Position numbers and translations under genes: made by a program
Notes under the pieces: generated by a model
The model's input: only the letters and a program-made list of their open reading frames with translations
Told to the model about the DNA's origin: nothing
Database searches by the model: none
In this document: in pieces, positions 31,940 through 45,476 of the stretch
How the letters are laid out: the number at the start of each line of letters is the position of its first letter
Numbering within the stretch: the stretch's first letter is position 1
Origin: Bettongia penicillata ogilbyi
Lineage: Eukaryota; Chordata; Mammalia; Diprotodontia; Potoroidae
Direction: 5' to 3'
Assembly (NCBI GenBank): GCA_023548195.1
Contig: JAJHZJ010000694.1
Span: forward strand, 1,364,001 to 1,428,000
DNA length: 64,000 bases

Positions 31940-32160
31940 GAAGCAGTGTAGTACAGTCAATAGAGTGCTAGACTTGGAGTAAGAAAGACCTGGGTTCAGA
32001 TCCTGATTCAAATTCTTGTTGTTGAGTAACTCTGGGTAAGTTATTTAACCTCTCCCAGAATCAGTTTCCTAACCTGTAAAATGGGGATAGTGATAATACC
32101 ATATAACTCATAGGACTCTTATAAAAATCAACCTTAAATTGATAAATAAATTTGAGCTTA
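31940..32160 (+). mobile_element. MIR/THER1-type SINE
   Basis: Contains agtacagtcaatagagtgc, tgggttcagatcctgattc, cctaacctgtaaaatggg, gataataccatataactcatagg and a tail with ttatgttattatt. Confidence 0.8.
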
Positions 32161-32239
32161 TGTTATTATTCATCTCCTACATGAGAATGAGCAAACTCTT
32201 AACCAATATATACAATGTCATACTTATTCCAGCAAACTA

Positions 32240-32440
32240 ATTCTGTCAGGAATGATAGCCTAGCTCACAATGTAGAATCCTGGGATTTAGAACTAAAAGG
32301 AGCTTTAGAGATTATCTGGTCCAACACTTTTCATTTTACTAGTGAGAGAGCTAAAGTTTAGAAAGGATAGCTGATTGACACAAGGCCATAGTTTTGGGTC
32401 TCAAACCTATGAGTATGCTTTCCACCATACCAAGTTGCCT
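32240..32440 (-). mobile_element. MIR-related SINE (MamSINE-like)
   Basis: Contains gagattatctggtccaacac, cattttactagtgagagag, agctgattgacacaaggcc and ctttccaccataccaagttgcc. A sister copy lies at 55795-55985. The exact subfamily is uncertain. Confidence 0.6.
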
Positions 32441-33159
32441 TACTTGCCACAAGATCAAGTTGCGACTTAGCTACCATACTTAGAGTATGCGTTTTCCACA
32501 TCCAAGTTATTTCACAGCAGAACCAGATCTTCTTCTCTAGATTTCAAAGTCGTATTTTAGAAAAATTGTTCAGTTACTCTCCCCTAAGTTGTTATTTAAA
32601 TGAACAAACCATATTTGTAGTGGATAGGCCAGTGTGATGATAGCTTTTCTTCTCACTACTTGGAAAAAAATCAAGGTGGCCTAATTTTCCCTTCAGTGCT
32701 TTAAAGTGGTCATCTTATCATATCTTCATTCCTCCTAAGAGATTCAAATCTGTTCTAACCAACAGCTATTTCTCAGAGAGAGAGGAAATTGGCAAATGTC
32801 CTTAATACCATATTCTAGATGAGAGAAAAAGAGGTTTGATCATTCAGCTGAAGTCTTAATGTAAACCAATCATAGAGAAAGGCAGTAGGTTAAATCATTG
32901 ATGATAGACCAGCACTTTGCTATAAACTTAGGTACTCCTACTTACTTAGTGATCTCTCAGTGCTTCTATTTCTCTGCCTATAAGTGGAAATAATAGTAAA
33001 CCACTTCCAGAATTGCCAGTGAGAAGCTACTATGAGTATGATAAATTCCTTATAATCTTAGTATGGCCAATATGCTATTTCTCTCAAGGATGCCACTATT
33101 CTTCTGGTCGCCCTGGCTTACACTTAGGAGGCACCTTCTACTCTTCAGTCCCTCTCACT
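32441..33159. other. Mostly unassigned; weak MIR remnant
   Basis: Near 32890-33030 a weak MIR order is visible (gtgatctctcagtgcttct, ataagtggaaataatag). The rest shows nothing I can support. Confidence 0.4.
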
Positions 33160-33880
33160 ATCTGTATCTAATCAGATTCCAAGTGTTGTCACTTCTGCCT
33201 CTTCCACATCTCTTGTATCCACTTTCTTCTCTCTATTTATACCACAACCATGCTACTTGAGGCTCTTATCACCTCTCACCTAGACTATTGCAATAGTCTC
33301 CTAATGCATCTCCTTGTATCCAGTCTCTCCATTTAGAATTCATCCCTCACTTAGCTGCCCAATTAACATTCCTAAATGGCAGGTCTGGCCATGTTACTTC
33401 TATGTTCAAGAAGCTTCAGTAATTCTCCATTGACTTTAGGATAAAATAAAAAATCCTCTTAAAACCCTTCCCAATGTGATTTCAGTCTGAATTTCCAGAC
33501 TAATTAAATGTTTGCTTCTTCACATACTCTCTGCTTGAGCTAACCTGGTCTTCTATATACAACACTCCATCTCTGTGTCTTTGCACAAGCCTGGAATATG
33601 CTTCCTTATCTCTACAACCTTTCATTCCCTTCACGGCTCAGTTTAAGTGTTTTTTCCTTTGAGTTTCCTAATTAATTCTCCCAATTATTATTGCCTCCCA
33701 AATTGCTATATATTAGTTTCTTACATATTTATTTACTTATCAGTGAACATATGGCATCTCCCAATACACTATAAGCTCCTTGAGGACAGGGACTGACCTC
33801 AGTTTTTACTATTAGCAGGTAGTACAATGCCCTACAGATAACAGATACTTAATCTACATCTGTAATTAAGTTATTTCTCA
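33160..33880 (+). mobile_element. L2 3' end
   Basis: Long L2 3' region: cacctagactattgcaatag, aggtctggccatgttac, ttctccattgactttagg, cttgcacaagcctggaatatgc, and actataagctccttgaggacagg. Confidence 0.85.
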
Positions 33881-35690
33881 CCAAGTCAAATAGCAAAGGG
33901 TCTAGTATATTGTAGGAAGTCATATTCCACTGATGTATTAATGACCCAGAGGGTTATAAGGCCATTGGATGTTAATCCAAAAATGGCTTAATGTTAAAAC
34001 AAGAATGTTAATCTCCTTTATTACATATGATTCCTCTCTCAAAATTCCCTGATGCCAGAATTCCCTGATACTCAACCTCTTAGAAATGTCAATGGATTAG
34101 GGCCATGACACATCTTGACAGGTTCTATAGTCATGTTCTCAGGTACCATATAAGTCTGTGGGGAGAATCTGCAGCTTTGCAGCATTCATACCATTCTTTT
34201 ATTCTGTTAATGTGAACAACTAAACATTTCAAAGTTACCAGGTACATGTAAGGGAGTGAGTTTTCCTCCTACTTCTGTTGACGTAGTCACAGAAGCCCCA
34301 AAATGGAGTCTCAAGGTGTTACTATGGCACTAACCTAACTGAAAAAGATGTGTCTATATCCTGATCTTTTTATAAAGTGCAAACTCTGGTTGAATTGAGG
34401 AGGGGAAAACTTGAACAACTGAGCAAACAAATTAGTCATTTGTAAGCTCTAAATAGCCAAGCTCTGCATGAATTTCAGAGTTACTATTCAAGAGAGTGAG
34501 CGTTCATAAACCAGAAACTTCCTAAGGAGAATTCTCTTGAAAGGAAAAAAGAAGAAATGTTTCCCCTCCTTCCTATCCATATAGGTCATGTTACTTTGAA
34601 GAACTCCTGCCCCAGTAGGAGACAAATGTATCTAGTGAGAAAAGATATACTGCAGGCAGACACAGTTATAGAAATAGTCACCTGAAGAAAGAAGCAGCTT
34701 CAAAGAGCATAGCCCTGTAGCAAAGAAGACAGTAGGACTACGAGGAGGAGTAGACTCTGAAAATCCAGTGAGCACTCTGTGAAAAGAAAAAAACTAGCTC
34801 TGCAGTACCACAGACTGTGAGGTGCCTTTGACACACATGAATCCTGTACATGTGATTCATTACAATTGTACTCTCACTACAGTTGTGTTTGACCCACTCT
34901 TCCTATGGACACAGTGCACATTTTGTGAGAGGATAGAGTGGTTCCGATTTATAGGAAATGTTTTGTATTTACTATGTTCTTATTTTGGTAAATGCCTTTG
35001 CTAAGACCTAACTGTATCTGCGCGATGACTGCTAAGGGGAATTACCTCAGTGGGACTCATGGGAAGGCCAACCCACAGAGAGAAGTTGAGGTCGTTGTCC
35101 CACTGGGGACTCAATGCTTGAGTATAAGAAAAAATTGAAAAAGTTGGTCAGAGGGGGTACTATACCATGTGGAGTTCATCTGGAATATATTAAGATCCCC
35201 TCTTTGTTTGCAGGAACCCACTGGAGAGATTCTTAGTCTAAGACTTTCCCAGAATGTCCTAATTTTGCAGGGTTCCACTAGGGGAAAACACGGTATCTTT
35301 TTTCCCCTTTATTGTAGGCTATATTTAAACAGTCTGCTTTCCTGTGCATTTCCTTTACTAGATCAGTTTAGTTGGTTTGTTTTGTTTTGTTTTTTGCGAT
35401 AACTTTTGCTGGTTTCAATGCTTTATGTACTGCTATCTTTTGTATTTTGTATTACTGTGCCCATTATGAGTTTAGAAGTAAATATTAGCAAGGTACGTTT
35501 TGTATTCCTAGAATACTGGTGCCTAGCAATTTACCCAGAGCATAATATAGAGAGCTCATACATACTCATTTTAAAAATTTTTTAACAATACCTAGATTTG
35601 CTTACCTTTTAAAGATAGGAGTCTGGAGAACTTGTCTGAAATCCTAACTGTAGGTATATAAAATATGGTCTGATTCTGGCCAGTCCCCTG
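33881..35690. other. Unassigned intergenic sequence
   Basis: No repeat family recognised. Open frames near 34822-35004 and 35169-35402 are short and without domains. The segment could hold a noncoding transcript or an old LTR, but I see no splice, promoter or LTR landmarks strong enough to call either. Confidence 0.35.
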
Positions 35691-37299
35691 GTAGTTCATA
35701 TTTGGTATTAGAATGAAAGGAACCACTCAGGGCTCATTTAATAGTTAACCAAAGGAAATTTACTTAGCCTTAGCAGGAAAAGGGTATTCAACAAGGGTAA
35801 GTGCTGGGAACACCTTGAGTTGATTCAGCTGAGCAAAGCTCCCTTGCCTGAATTGCCCATTGTTTTCCAAATGCCAAGTATCAAAGCGCACACCTGGAAC
35901 ACTTCATGCGTATTTTCTGTACTTCGGAGTCCTGGAAGTGATGTCAACAGCAAGAGCCTTTAATCTCCTGGGTCAGTCAAGTCTCAAGGATGGCCTCAGT
36001 ACCTTTTAAAGAGAAACCAGAAGGGAGAAGGGGTTAGACTATTGTTCCCACCATCCCTAGAAATCTGGATTAATCAACCCTAAATATTTAATCCCTTTCT
36101 GGAAACTCCACATGTCTTTGGGGGCTTTTACGAATTTCTTTTCTTTTTTTTTTGCTTCTCAGAGAGAGGGATAATTTTCGACCTCCAGTTGTATTTCTAG
36201 TGAATTTAGGGATTCTTGGAGAAATTTTGGGCACCCTTTGTTTTTTTCAGGGACTTGGATGCTACATAAAAATAAAAGGTGAAGTGACAGCCTAGCTTAT
36301 CTGACTTCCTTTCACTGGTTTTTATAACTGATATCCTCTTGCAAAGAAAAGTGAGATCTGGGTCACAGAATAGGATTCTTCACAGGCTTCATTTCTTTTT
36401 CCTACTCTTTATCATTGGCCTTGAAATATTTTTAAAGTTTTTTCAGTTGATTTTTATATTTTTAAACATAACATGTAAGATATTATTTGTGCTTTGTGTT
36501 ATTCAAAACTTAAATCACTTTTGTATTAACTTGGGTGTTTAGAGAGACATTCACTTTTTTAGGCCAGATGACTGACTTCATTCTATTATATATAGCACCA
36601 TTTAGTGCGCTGCTTCTCCATGACCTTCTTATGGAACCAAAGATTAACACACAAGTGATAGAGGTCATGTTTTTACTGTAGGTCCAAACTTACCACCAGA
36701 AGGTAATGTATACAGTACAGAAACCCTCCTAATCCATATTCATTTCTCCCTTTAGAAATACAGCAAAACTCAACTGTTTCAAGGAAAAAGGTGAATGTTT
36801 AAAAAGATTTAGAAAGTTTTCAGAAAGACATATCAGATTAAAAGGAGTCTTCCAACAATATCTAAGACTCTCAATCCAAAATATAAGTACTTCAAATAAT
36901 TCAAACTTCTCAAATAAAAATAAACGAGTTGCTTGAGAGTCCTTAGGAGTGCTTTGGAGAAACAAACAAAAAAGATGTGGAATAAAAAAGGAGATAAAAT
37001 CAAGATAATCTTAAGAGATAACTACATAGTTATTTATCAATATAAGACACAGGAACTTTATTTGGAGTTGTTTTTGCTAAGTTTTAATTAATAAAAGAAA
37101 TAAGAATTTTAAAATATGTATTCTCTTTTAATACTTTTCTTTCTATACATTTCTAAAGCATGCAACCTTCACTCTGTCATCCTCATCATTCTCATACCCT
37201 CCCACAAAAACCACTAGGAGGCAGACTATACTCCTGGAATCAGGATCTGATTAGTGACCTTTCACATTATCTTAACCATAACCAAACTTTTACATCATT
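35691..37299. other. Unassigned intergenic sequence
   Basis: AT-rich, unique-looking. Nothing supported. A T-rich stretch lies near 36136-36155. Confidence 0.4.
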
Positions 37300-37455
37300 T
37301 CCTATTCCCTCACCCCAATTTCTAGTTCCTTTTCATATATTGATTGCCTATAAGCTCCTGAAGGGAAGGGACTACCTTGCTTTCTTGTATTTATGCTTAG
37401 CACAGCACCTGCCATGTAGTAAGCATATAATAAGTGCTTTATCATTCATGCTATA
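37300..37455 (+). mobile_element. L2 terminus
   Basis: Contains gcctataagctcctgaaggg, aagggactaccttgc, ttagcacagcacctgcc and gtagtaagcatataataagtgc. Confidence 0.8.
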
Positions 37456-39200
37456 TTATCAGTAGAATACTTATTGAAAAGACAAATCTAATAATTTCAA
37501 TACTCAATGTAAATGGACTAAACTCTCCAATAAAAATCTAGAAGGACAAGGAATAATGTATTTGTTCCAGTGACAGAGAGAAGGAACATAATCAATCAAA
37601 AATGAAAGAAATTATTAGACATAAAACCAATAGGTTTTTAATAGATGAATGAGCCCTTTAGGGCTTATGGTTTTTAACTCCAAGAGAAAATGCAATTGGA
37701 AATATGTCAATGTAAGTTATTTGCCCAGTATATTTGAAAAATAACCTGAAATTTTCAAATATCCTTATAGTCATTACAGAATTCAGTTTGGCATCTATGT
37801 TGCTATATATGATTGAGCAGCCAATTTAAATGTTTTGGTCTTCTTAGAGCTCTACTAGTTGTGAAGGTTTGTAACCAATAAATGGCCTCACCATTTTAAT
37901 ATTGATAGGGGCTACTTATCCAATTAATTTCAAAGATATAGAATTAGACTGAGTTCAAAATTATCCTATAAAAATAAATTATTATATGACCTGCTTGACT
38001 TCCAGTTAATAGGTTTTCTAAAAGCATTTCTTCAACACTCTTAACAGCCTAACAAAAATATTCATTGAGGATCTTCAATTCTGTCAGGACATTTTGAGTC
38101 AAGTATAAATGAATCAAAAACAAGATAATAAGCTGTTTAATAGAATTGTTTTCAGGACTCTCATTCCTCTATCTGAGTGTTGCCAATATTTCTATTGTCA
38201 ACTTACATACATTTTTTTAAATAAAAAGGTCAAAATTATTCAACCAAAGCTCTTTACAATATGTTAAAATCTCCAGAGATAATGAAAATTTCATATAATT
38301 TGTGACCTGCACTAATACTGGAGAATTCTTTTCTGGTCTCCACATAAATAACAAACCATTTTATTTTTAAGAGCATGTTAGTACCACATGCCATCTAAGA
38401 GTAATGTTGAACTCAGTGATTTATGACTGAACTTTTCAGAGTGAAAATATAGTTAGTATTATATTAGAAACTAAGCACAGTCCTACAACAGAAATAAAAG
38501 CCCATTACAAGTGTCAGTTCATCCACTGTTCATCCTTATTTTATGACAAAGTTGCACCTTGGAAAGTTGAGTCAGCTATAGTTCCGTTGCAAAAGAGTAG
38601 TCAAACGAATAAGTTGTCTTTATGTGTCTTAAGACATGTCAGTATAGTTTTATTTTGTCTTCAATCTTAAACAAATATGTTTAGGTTACAGATACTGAGG
38701 TAAGACCAAAGATAAAGAATCCAAGTTGACTATTCATCCTTCAGAGAGCTCAAAACAGCAATTTATACTTGGTTCTGAGTTATATATTATATCAATACAC
38801 TTTGATTTAAGGAGATGGTTTATAATTCCCTCCATATATCTCTGCATTTCTCTGTAGCCTTTGGGTACAATTTAAAGAATAAATTTCTCTGAAATTATAA
38901 ATGTTATATATTGTCAGTATTTTGTGATTGCCTAAACTAATATTTATGCATATGTTTTGTGTTATGTGTACTTTATCCCTCATAAATGTTTTGGTTTGTG
39001 TGTCTCTGTCAATATGTCCATCTTAGAAAATAAAGTCCATAAAAACAAAGATTTTATTTTTTTCTGAATCTAAGTCCCATTCCACTTAAGAATTTGATTA
39101 ATAGTAATGACAATAATGTAGAAAAGGAAAAAGTAGTAGGAGAAAAAAAAGAGGATGAGTAGCAGGCAGAGAAAAGAGGAGAGATTTCTAGCTTTTACAG
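37456..39200. other. Long AT-rich stretch without recognised features
   Basis: No repeat family, ORF above 60 codons or RNA gene that I can support. It is one of the longest repeat-poor stretches in the window. Confidence 0.4.
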
Positions 39201-39204
39201 AGTA

Positions 39205-39285
39205 GTATATGTACTAAGCTCCTCCAGGATTTAAGGCAGTCCTTGGCACATAATAGGCACTTAAGTGTTTATTGACTGATGATAT
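39205..39285 (+). mobile_element. L2 terminus
   Basis: Contains ggcagtccttggcacataatagg and cacttaagtgtttattgactg. Confidence 0.65.
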
Positions 39286-40300
39286 GTTCACTACACAGCC
39301 CCTTTCTTTGAAATGCTTTAAGTACCATATGTATGTAAACTTATGTCACTGTTCTGTGTGAATCAATGCAAAGTATTCCTGTGGACAAATACAATGTTGC
39401 CTTGTTGCTTAGGGACAAGACAGGCCCTCATCCTTTGGGGAAAAGTCTCTAGAAAGCATCTCCCAGAAATCTATATGTGAGTCCTACAGTAGGGCCATGC
39501 CAACCAATCTTTACTCTGATAGGAAAGAGGCTCATTCTGTGAAATCAAGAGATTGTTTTCATTTGGAACTTGGAATTCCAGGTCTATCACTTATTACATA
39601 ACCCAAAAGAGCGGTGGTAAATCAGGTCAACTGTATCTTTTAATTCAATCCCAATGAGACACACATTATTAGTTTTGTCATTATCGTCACTGTTACCAAT
39701 AAGTATTTATTGATTATTTATAGACATGGTCAGGGCCCATAAAACTTGACCCAGTCATTCCCCAGTTTATTTTTTTTAATATATAACAAATTTTATTTAA
39801 CCTGACCAAAAACAAAAACCCATTTACATAGAAGGGTCTTGAGCCTCTTCATTCCCTAGTTTTAGAGCAAAAATTAGGAGCCTGAGAGTTGAATTAAACT
39901 TTAGAATAGCCTTTGCTTTCAGGTGAATGAAGCTGATAATTCTTGGCTCTTTGAAGCATCTACCGTTTTTGATAGTCTGTCCACTTAGCAGCTTCTTACC
40001 AGATTAATGACCTGATGAATCACAATGACTATCAGTGAGATATTTATGTATTTGGAAGGAGTACATGGGATGAAGATCTCTATGTTCTCTTTGAGAACCA
40101 AAGGTCAGCTGTCTTCACTGATTTTTTTTTTCTCACCATATTTCTCTACCACTGATCATGGGGCTTTCTTGGCATATGTTCTAATCAATCACAGGAAGAA
40201 AGGACTCCTGATCATATCTTTTAGTCATAGCCACATAAGACCTTATTAAGAACTTCCTGTTTATATGATACAGTAAGCCTTAAACAGCATTAAGATTTAG
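39286..40300. other. No recognised feature
   Basis: Intergenic sequence; nothing supported. Confidence 0.4.
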
Positions 40301-40304
40301 GGGA

Positions 40305-40342
40305 TTGTATGTGTGTGTGCGTGTATGTGTGTGTATGTGAGA
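40305..40342. repeat. (TG)n microsatellite, interrupted
   Basis: Units of tgtgtgtg with CG and TA interruptions, followed by gagacagacag. Confidence 0.9.
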
Positions 40343-40369
40343 CAGACAGAAAGACAATATGTATGCTAT

Positions 40370-40775
40370 CTGTATACATACACCCATTATGTGCAAAACA
40401 CTGGGGGAATCAAGTCAATGTGCCAGGCATTGCACCAAACTCTGAGGATACAAAGAAAATCAATTTCAGGGGTGGGGAACCTGAGGCCTCAAGGCCCCAT
40501 GTAGCTTTTCTAGGTCCTTGGGTGCGGCCTTTTGACTGAGTCCAAATTTTACAGAACCAATCCTTTTGTTAAGGGGATTTGCTCTGTGAAGTTTGGATTC
40601 AATCAAAGGGCCACATTTGAGGGCCAAGAGTGCAGCATGTGGCCTCAGGGCACTTGTGACCCTGGAGGCCACAGGTTCCTCACTCCTGACCTAGTCCCTC
40701 CCCTTAAGGAGTTTATAATCTCCTTGGGGAAATGATACAGAAAGGTAACCAAACAACATAGTAATACAATAGGTG
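40370..40775 (-). mobile_element. L2-like 3' end, split by a foldback MITE
   Basis: Left part: acccattatgtgcaaaacac, gccaggcattgcaccaaactc, tgaggatacaaagaaaatc. Right part: tagtccctccccttaagg, agtttataatctccttgg. Together they read as the inverted L2 terminus that would contain cagtccctgccctcaaggagc. The MITE at 40467-40688 lies between them. Confidence 0.65.
40467..40688. mobile_element. Foldback hAT-like MITE, copy 2
   Basis: Starts caggggtggggaacctgagg and ends with gccacaggttcctcactcctg. The centre (gagtccaaattttacagaac ... ctctgtgaagtttggattc) is also inverted, so nearly all 222 bp can fold back. It interrupts an L2 remnant, giving it a younger age than L2. Confidence 0.8.
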
Positions 40776-40914
40776 CCAAATAAGTAGAATGAATTATAAC
40801 TGTAATATGTTATTAAAAGACAGCTAGGATTCAGACAAAGATGAAAGGGTGGGTGGGAGGTGAAGGTGAAGTGAAGCAATTTTTATAATGTGCCTACTGT
40901 GTGCAAGCACTTTA

Positions 40915-41085
40915 CTGGTATTTACCATCTGTGCATCCCTGGGCAAATCACTCAACTCTGTTTGCCTCAGTTTCCTCATCTGTCAAATGAGATGGAGAAG
41001 AAAATAGCAAATCACTCCAGTATTTTTTCCAAGAAAACCTAAAGAGTCAGACACTGAAACGACTAACGATGAAAGTAAAAATATG
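40915..41085 (+). mobile_element. MAR1/WSINE-type SINE, 5' truncated
   Basis: Contains gggcaaatcactcaactctg, tttgcctcagtttcctcatc, aatagcaaatcactccag and ctaaagagtcagacactg. Confidence 0.8.
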
Positions 41086-41295
41086 TGCTAAGTGCTTTAC
41101 AAATATTACCCTATGTGATTTCCACTGTAACCCTGTGAGGTAGGTGCTTTTATTATCCCCGTTTTACAGGTGAGGAAATTGAGGCAAACAGAAGTTAAAT
41201 AACTTGCTGAAGGACACATGGCTAGAAAGTACCTGATGCTGGATTTGAAGTTTTCTAGACTCTAGGCCCAGTACTCCTATCCACCTAGGAGGGGA
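41086..41295 (-). mobile_element. MIR/THER1-type SINE
   Basis: Inverted MIR order: tgctaagtgctttacaaat, ctgtgaggtaggtgctttta, gttttacaggtgagg, ggatttgaagttttctag, ccagtactcctatcc. Confidence 0.8.
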
Positions 41296-41339
41296 AAATA
41301 GTCATGAGGTAAGGAGGCAGGAAAGTGCAAAATACTTTT

Positions 41340-41540
41340 TCAATTTTTCAATGATCATAGAATTAGAACTAAAAAAGATGTTAGAGGACACCTAACTCCC
41401 TTATTTTACAGATGAAGAAACAAGGGTTCGTAGCTTGAATGACTTGCCTAAGGTTACACAGCTAGCAAACTGCAGGGCCAAGATTTAAACTATCAAGGCT
41501 TTTGACTCAAATTCCGTGCTCTTCCCAGTACTCCGCATAA
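41340..41540 (-). mobile_element. MIR-related SINE
   Basis: Contains ttattttacagatgaag, gacttgcctaaggttacac, ggccaagatttaaactatc and ccgtgctcttcccagtac. Confidence 0.7.
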
Positions 41541-43229
41541 CTTTGTTATTACATCAGTGTGGATACTCTCCACTAATGCAGACTACAACTCCTCTGTAAC
41601 CTGGCAGAGAGTCTTCCAGAGCTATTGAGGTCAAACATTTCATCTCCCTGTGGCCAAGCTGGTGATAAACGTCTCTGAACTTATTTAGGTTGGTTCTGAG
41701 ATAGCTTGTATCTATCAAACATTGGTCAAATATTGGGCCCCCATTTGAAGCCTTTCTATATTTTCAGGACCTGACATAGAATGTAGGATTCTTTGCTTAG
41801 TCACCTCCATATTTTAATGAGGACCTGGAGATCTTTAGTGGAAGAAAATCAGATAAATCAGTTTGCTTAGAACATAGGGATGTGGTAAAGGAAGTAGAAG
41901 AAGACGAGGATACTAATGGAGGGTTCTGAATGGCAGAACAAGAAATTCAGATTTTATCTTTAAATAAGGATGACAATATATTTAAATAAAATAATGATTT
42001 TATTCATCAGAAATCAGGTCCTTATTAGGGTACTGTACTCAGTTCTCCACATTGTTATTTGAGGATACATTAAAGATTACATTATTCACAGGATTCAGAA
42101 CAATCTCCCCAAAATAAACAAGTATGGAATATCCTAATCATGTTAGGTTAAGGTTTGAGGTTGGTAAAAAGGCTCCTGAAGGGTACAAATTTACAAAAAT
42201 TTGGAAACCATGGAAGAAAACACTTTTGAAGGGAAGGGGAGGAGGATAGACAGGACAACAATTTTTAGAAAAATTGAAACATATGCAATACTTATTTTTA
42301 AGGGTCCAATGTAGAATCTACTGTTGCTTTGTTAATTTTGTATTATAATAATGTATTATGTATAATTTAACTTGCTCATAAAATTATCATGTCTAATATA
42401 TTAAACTTCAAAACGTATTTCATTGCAACAATAGTCTCAAGTTTTCTAATTTAATTTTACTTTCAATTTACTCAAAATTTCAATATTGGTTACAAATGAA
42501 ACTACAAACAGCTGAATTTTAAAGAATTCAACATCTTCCCTCATCCAATGTGTTGGTAATAGGCAGAAACTTGTGAACGGAAGAAAACATCAACAACCAG
42601 GAAATTATTGTACTTGAGGATTTAATGTTCTTCATAGTATCAAGCACATATAGAAAACATTCATTTCCAAGAAAGACATAAGTCGGGCGGGCGGGGTGAG
42701 GGAGATGCAAAATCATTTCACTGAATATAACATTTGCCACATGGAACTTCTGTTAGATCATCTATATTTGGAGATGCCTGTTTTGGTATTTGAAAATCAC
42801 ATTTTGGGTGATGTTTTCTCCTACATAATTTGCACTATGGAAATGCTTCCTATGCTAGATGGTGGCCATACCATTTTCTATAGGGGAAGAAAATTAAAAT
42901 ATAGCTTAGTTGTTAGACTAATAGTAAACTACAACAGGTCTAATCAGAGACATAACTAGGAATTTTTTCCCCCTGGGGTAAAAACAGTTCAGGACTGGAA
43001 TGGCCAGAGGCAATGGCAAAGAAAACAATCCAACCACGAGTATTGCTACACTATGAGAGGAGGTATTCTGGCTTTCATCCATCACTATGGGCTCTAAGAT
43101 GATTAGGGGTGAGGAAATAGGAAAGTAGACCCAGATTAAAGGGGTATCATGGCAATAGAATGTTACAGGTGATAGCATACCACACATAGTGTAGATTGGT
43201 AGGAGACTGCAAGATGAAGTGAGGGGATG
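41541..43229. other. Unassigned intergenic sequence
   Basis: No repeat family or gene recognised. An 87-codon open frame at 42696-42959 (plus) has no domain I know. Confidence 0.4.
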
Positions 43230-43445
43230 GCATTTTTTATTTAGTTGTTTTCAGTCATGTCTTACTCTTTGTGACCCCATTTGGGGTTTTCATGGCAAAA
43301 AGTTGTTTGTCATTTCCTTCTTCACCTCATTTCACACTTGAGGAAACAAACAAGGTTAAGAGACTTACCTAGGGTCACACAGCTAGTAAGACAGATTTGA
43401 ACTGAGGAAGATGAGTCTCTATCCACAATATCACCTAGCTTTTGT
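43230..43445 (-). mobile_element. MAR1/WSINE-type SINE
   Basis: Contains ttttcagtcatgtcttac, gaccccatttggggttttc, acttgaggaaacaaac, tagggtcacacagctag and cacaatatcacctagct. Confidence 0.85.
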
Positions 43446-43849
43446 GACTGCTCAAGGTTCATAAAAATAATCATCAGTAGAAGCAGAATTGAAGCCCAAA
43501 TCCACTTACCTCCAATCTAATGTTCTTTCCACTCCAATATATATATACAACAATAGAAAAAGCTATTTCGAAGCAGGACGTGGTTGATCAATTACTATGT
43601 GAATGATCCAGGCAATAAGTTCTGTAGGAATTGAAAGGAGGGAGGGATGACAATGGGCTAAACTTGTCTGAAAAGTTTTCACAGAGGAGGAAAATTCCCA
43701 ACTAGGATTTGAAGAATGAATGGCAGTGTCTCCTAAAGGCAAACATTCATCTTACTCTTGCGTGCATCACAGTGAGTTTCAGAAATTATTTGGGGAGAGT
43801 AAAGGCTAGGTAGTAATATATGAACACCTTATCTTTAACACTGCATCCA
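43446..43849. other. Old repeat scraps
   Basis: Near 43620-43730 the phrases agttttcacagaggagg and ggatttgaagaatgaatgg resemble the ancient repeat also seen near 49915-50060. The class is unresolved. Confidence 0.4.
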
Positions 43850-44560
43850 TCATTTTAAAAAGTCTGAGACTATTGCTCTAAAACAGCTTTAGAGCCAATA
43901 AAGGCCATTTTTAGAGCCTGTGTGCAATAGACTCTTTGGCTTTGAATTAAGTGGCTGAAGTTCCACCTGAATAAGGTAGACTGATGCTCATTAGTAAAGT
44001 TGCCAGTTCTCTAGGCACTAATTCTATGAGGCTCGATTAGCATTTGTTCCACACTCAAGTTCAGTGGCTTAAAAAAAAAAGTGGGTAGAGGCAAGTGGAC
44101 AAATAGAGCCACTGGAGGGTAATTCACTGAAACACATGAAGCCTTTACTTTCTGCACTGCAAAGATTTAGTACTAAAAAGCTGCAATGAGGTCTCTTGTT
44201 CCTAAAATTCATTACTGCAATAAAATACACCACAGTATTTTCATAAGCTATTAAAACAAACATTTAAAAGTAAAGCACATTTGATATCTAGAAGCCATAC
44301 AAGATTATATTTTTCCATGTGTTTGCTAACCAAGAAAATCTGGTCGTTTGCAATTGGTCTCCCTGTCACTGAATCAAATTAGCACACTCTCTAGAGCCCT
44401 AAAACAATAAATTATTATTTCTCCAGTCTTATAATTTCTAAATTATTTAGGCTTATATAACAACATGAAATACATATTCTCCTTCTCCCAGTTGTTCTGT
44501 CACTTTATCAAATGCCAATTTACTATTAGTCAAAAGGTACAGGGTCAGCACCAATTTTCA
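43850..44560. other. Repeat-free block, candidate conserved noncoding element
   Basis: About 700 bp with no recognisable repeat. It has many short motifs common in developmental enhancers (several ATTA/TAAT cores, gcaattggtc, caataaa) and few CpG. This is a guess from texture only; no conservation data were available. Confidence 0.25.
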
Positions 44561-45289
44561 TGTTAGTAAAAGTCAAATGCACTGGGGTTCATGATATATC
44601 TTTGGGGTTAAGGGGTAATCTGGAGGTCTAACAGTGAAAGATAAAGAATACAGACTAAAAGCATCCAAGAAAAGATTAAGTTCTGGAGACAGATCAGCTG
44701 AAGTGTAGATAATATAGGTTATATAAGAAGAACAATTGTTGTTTGTGAACTTTGAAGGTCACCAGTGTATTGGATTGAATTATTTCAGTCATTGAGAAAA
44801 TGGGAATAAAATCCCTATTTGTTTTATATTTCCATTGGTAACAGGAAGGAGACATTAATTGATCAGTGATTGTATAGGAATGTGGACAGAACACCCCTAA
44901 AGTGAGAACATTCTTGATTAAGGGCTCTTAAATACAGAGAGTGTGGCAATTTGGGTATAGGTCTAGAATTATAGGACAAAGATCACCAACTCCACTCTAA
45001 CCCTCCTGTATTACTAAAGGATAAATTCTATCTTTTTGGTGCTAGATGCAAAGGACATGATGAAAACTGAAAAGTATTTACTGACCCCAACCAAAATATC
45101 AAGTGGGTATGAGATCTGAGAAGGAACAGAATAGTGAAAATGTCAGACTTGACTCAAAGGATTTTTGCTGTACTGGCTAAGTGCAACTGTTTGTCTAACT
45201 AGCAAAAGGGCTAAAAGTGTCTTGGCGCCATAGCCCCAGGTTGGCTTACAAAAACAGGCTCCCTAGGATCAGGAAACTTCATAGTAGCT
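44561..45289. other. No recognised feature
   Basis: Intergenic; nothing supported. Confidence 0.4.
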
Positions 45290-45476
45290 ATGATTCAGCA
45301 GAGAAACCACTGGAGTAGAGTAATATAGTGGCCTGTGCTTTAGGAAAATCACTTCAGCAGCATGTGAAGGATAGACTGAAGAGGGAAAATGAGCCTGGGG
45401 GGCTAATTAAGAGGTCACTGCCATAGTCCAGGTGTGTGATAATGAAGGATTCTCTTAAGATGAAAGATAGCTATGT

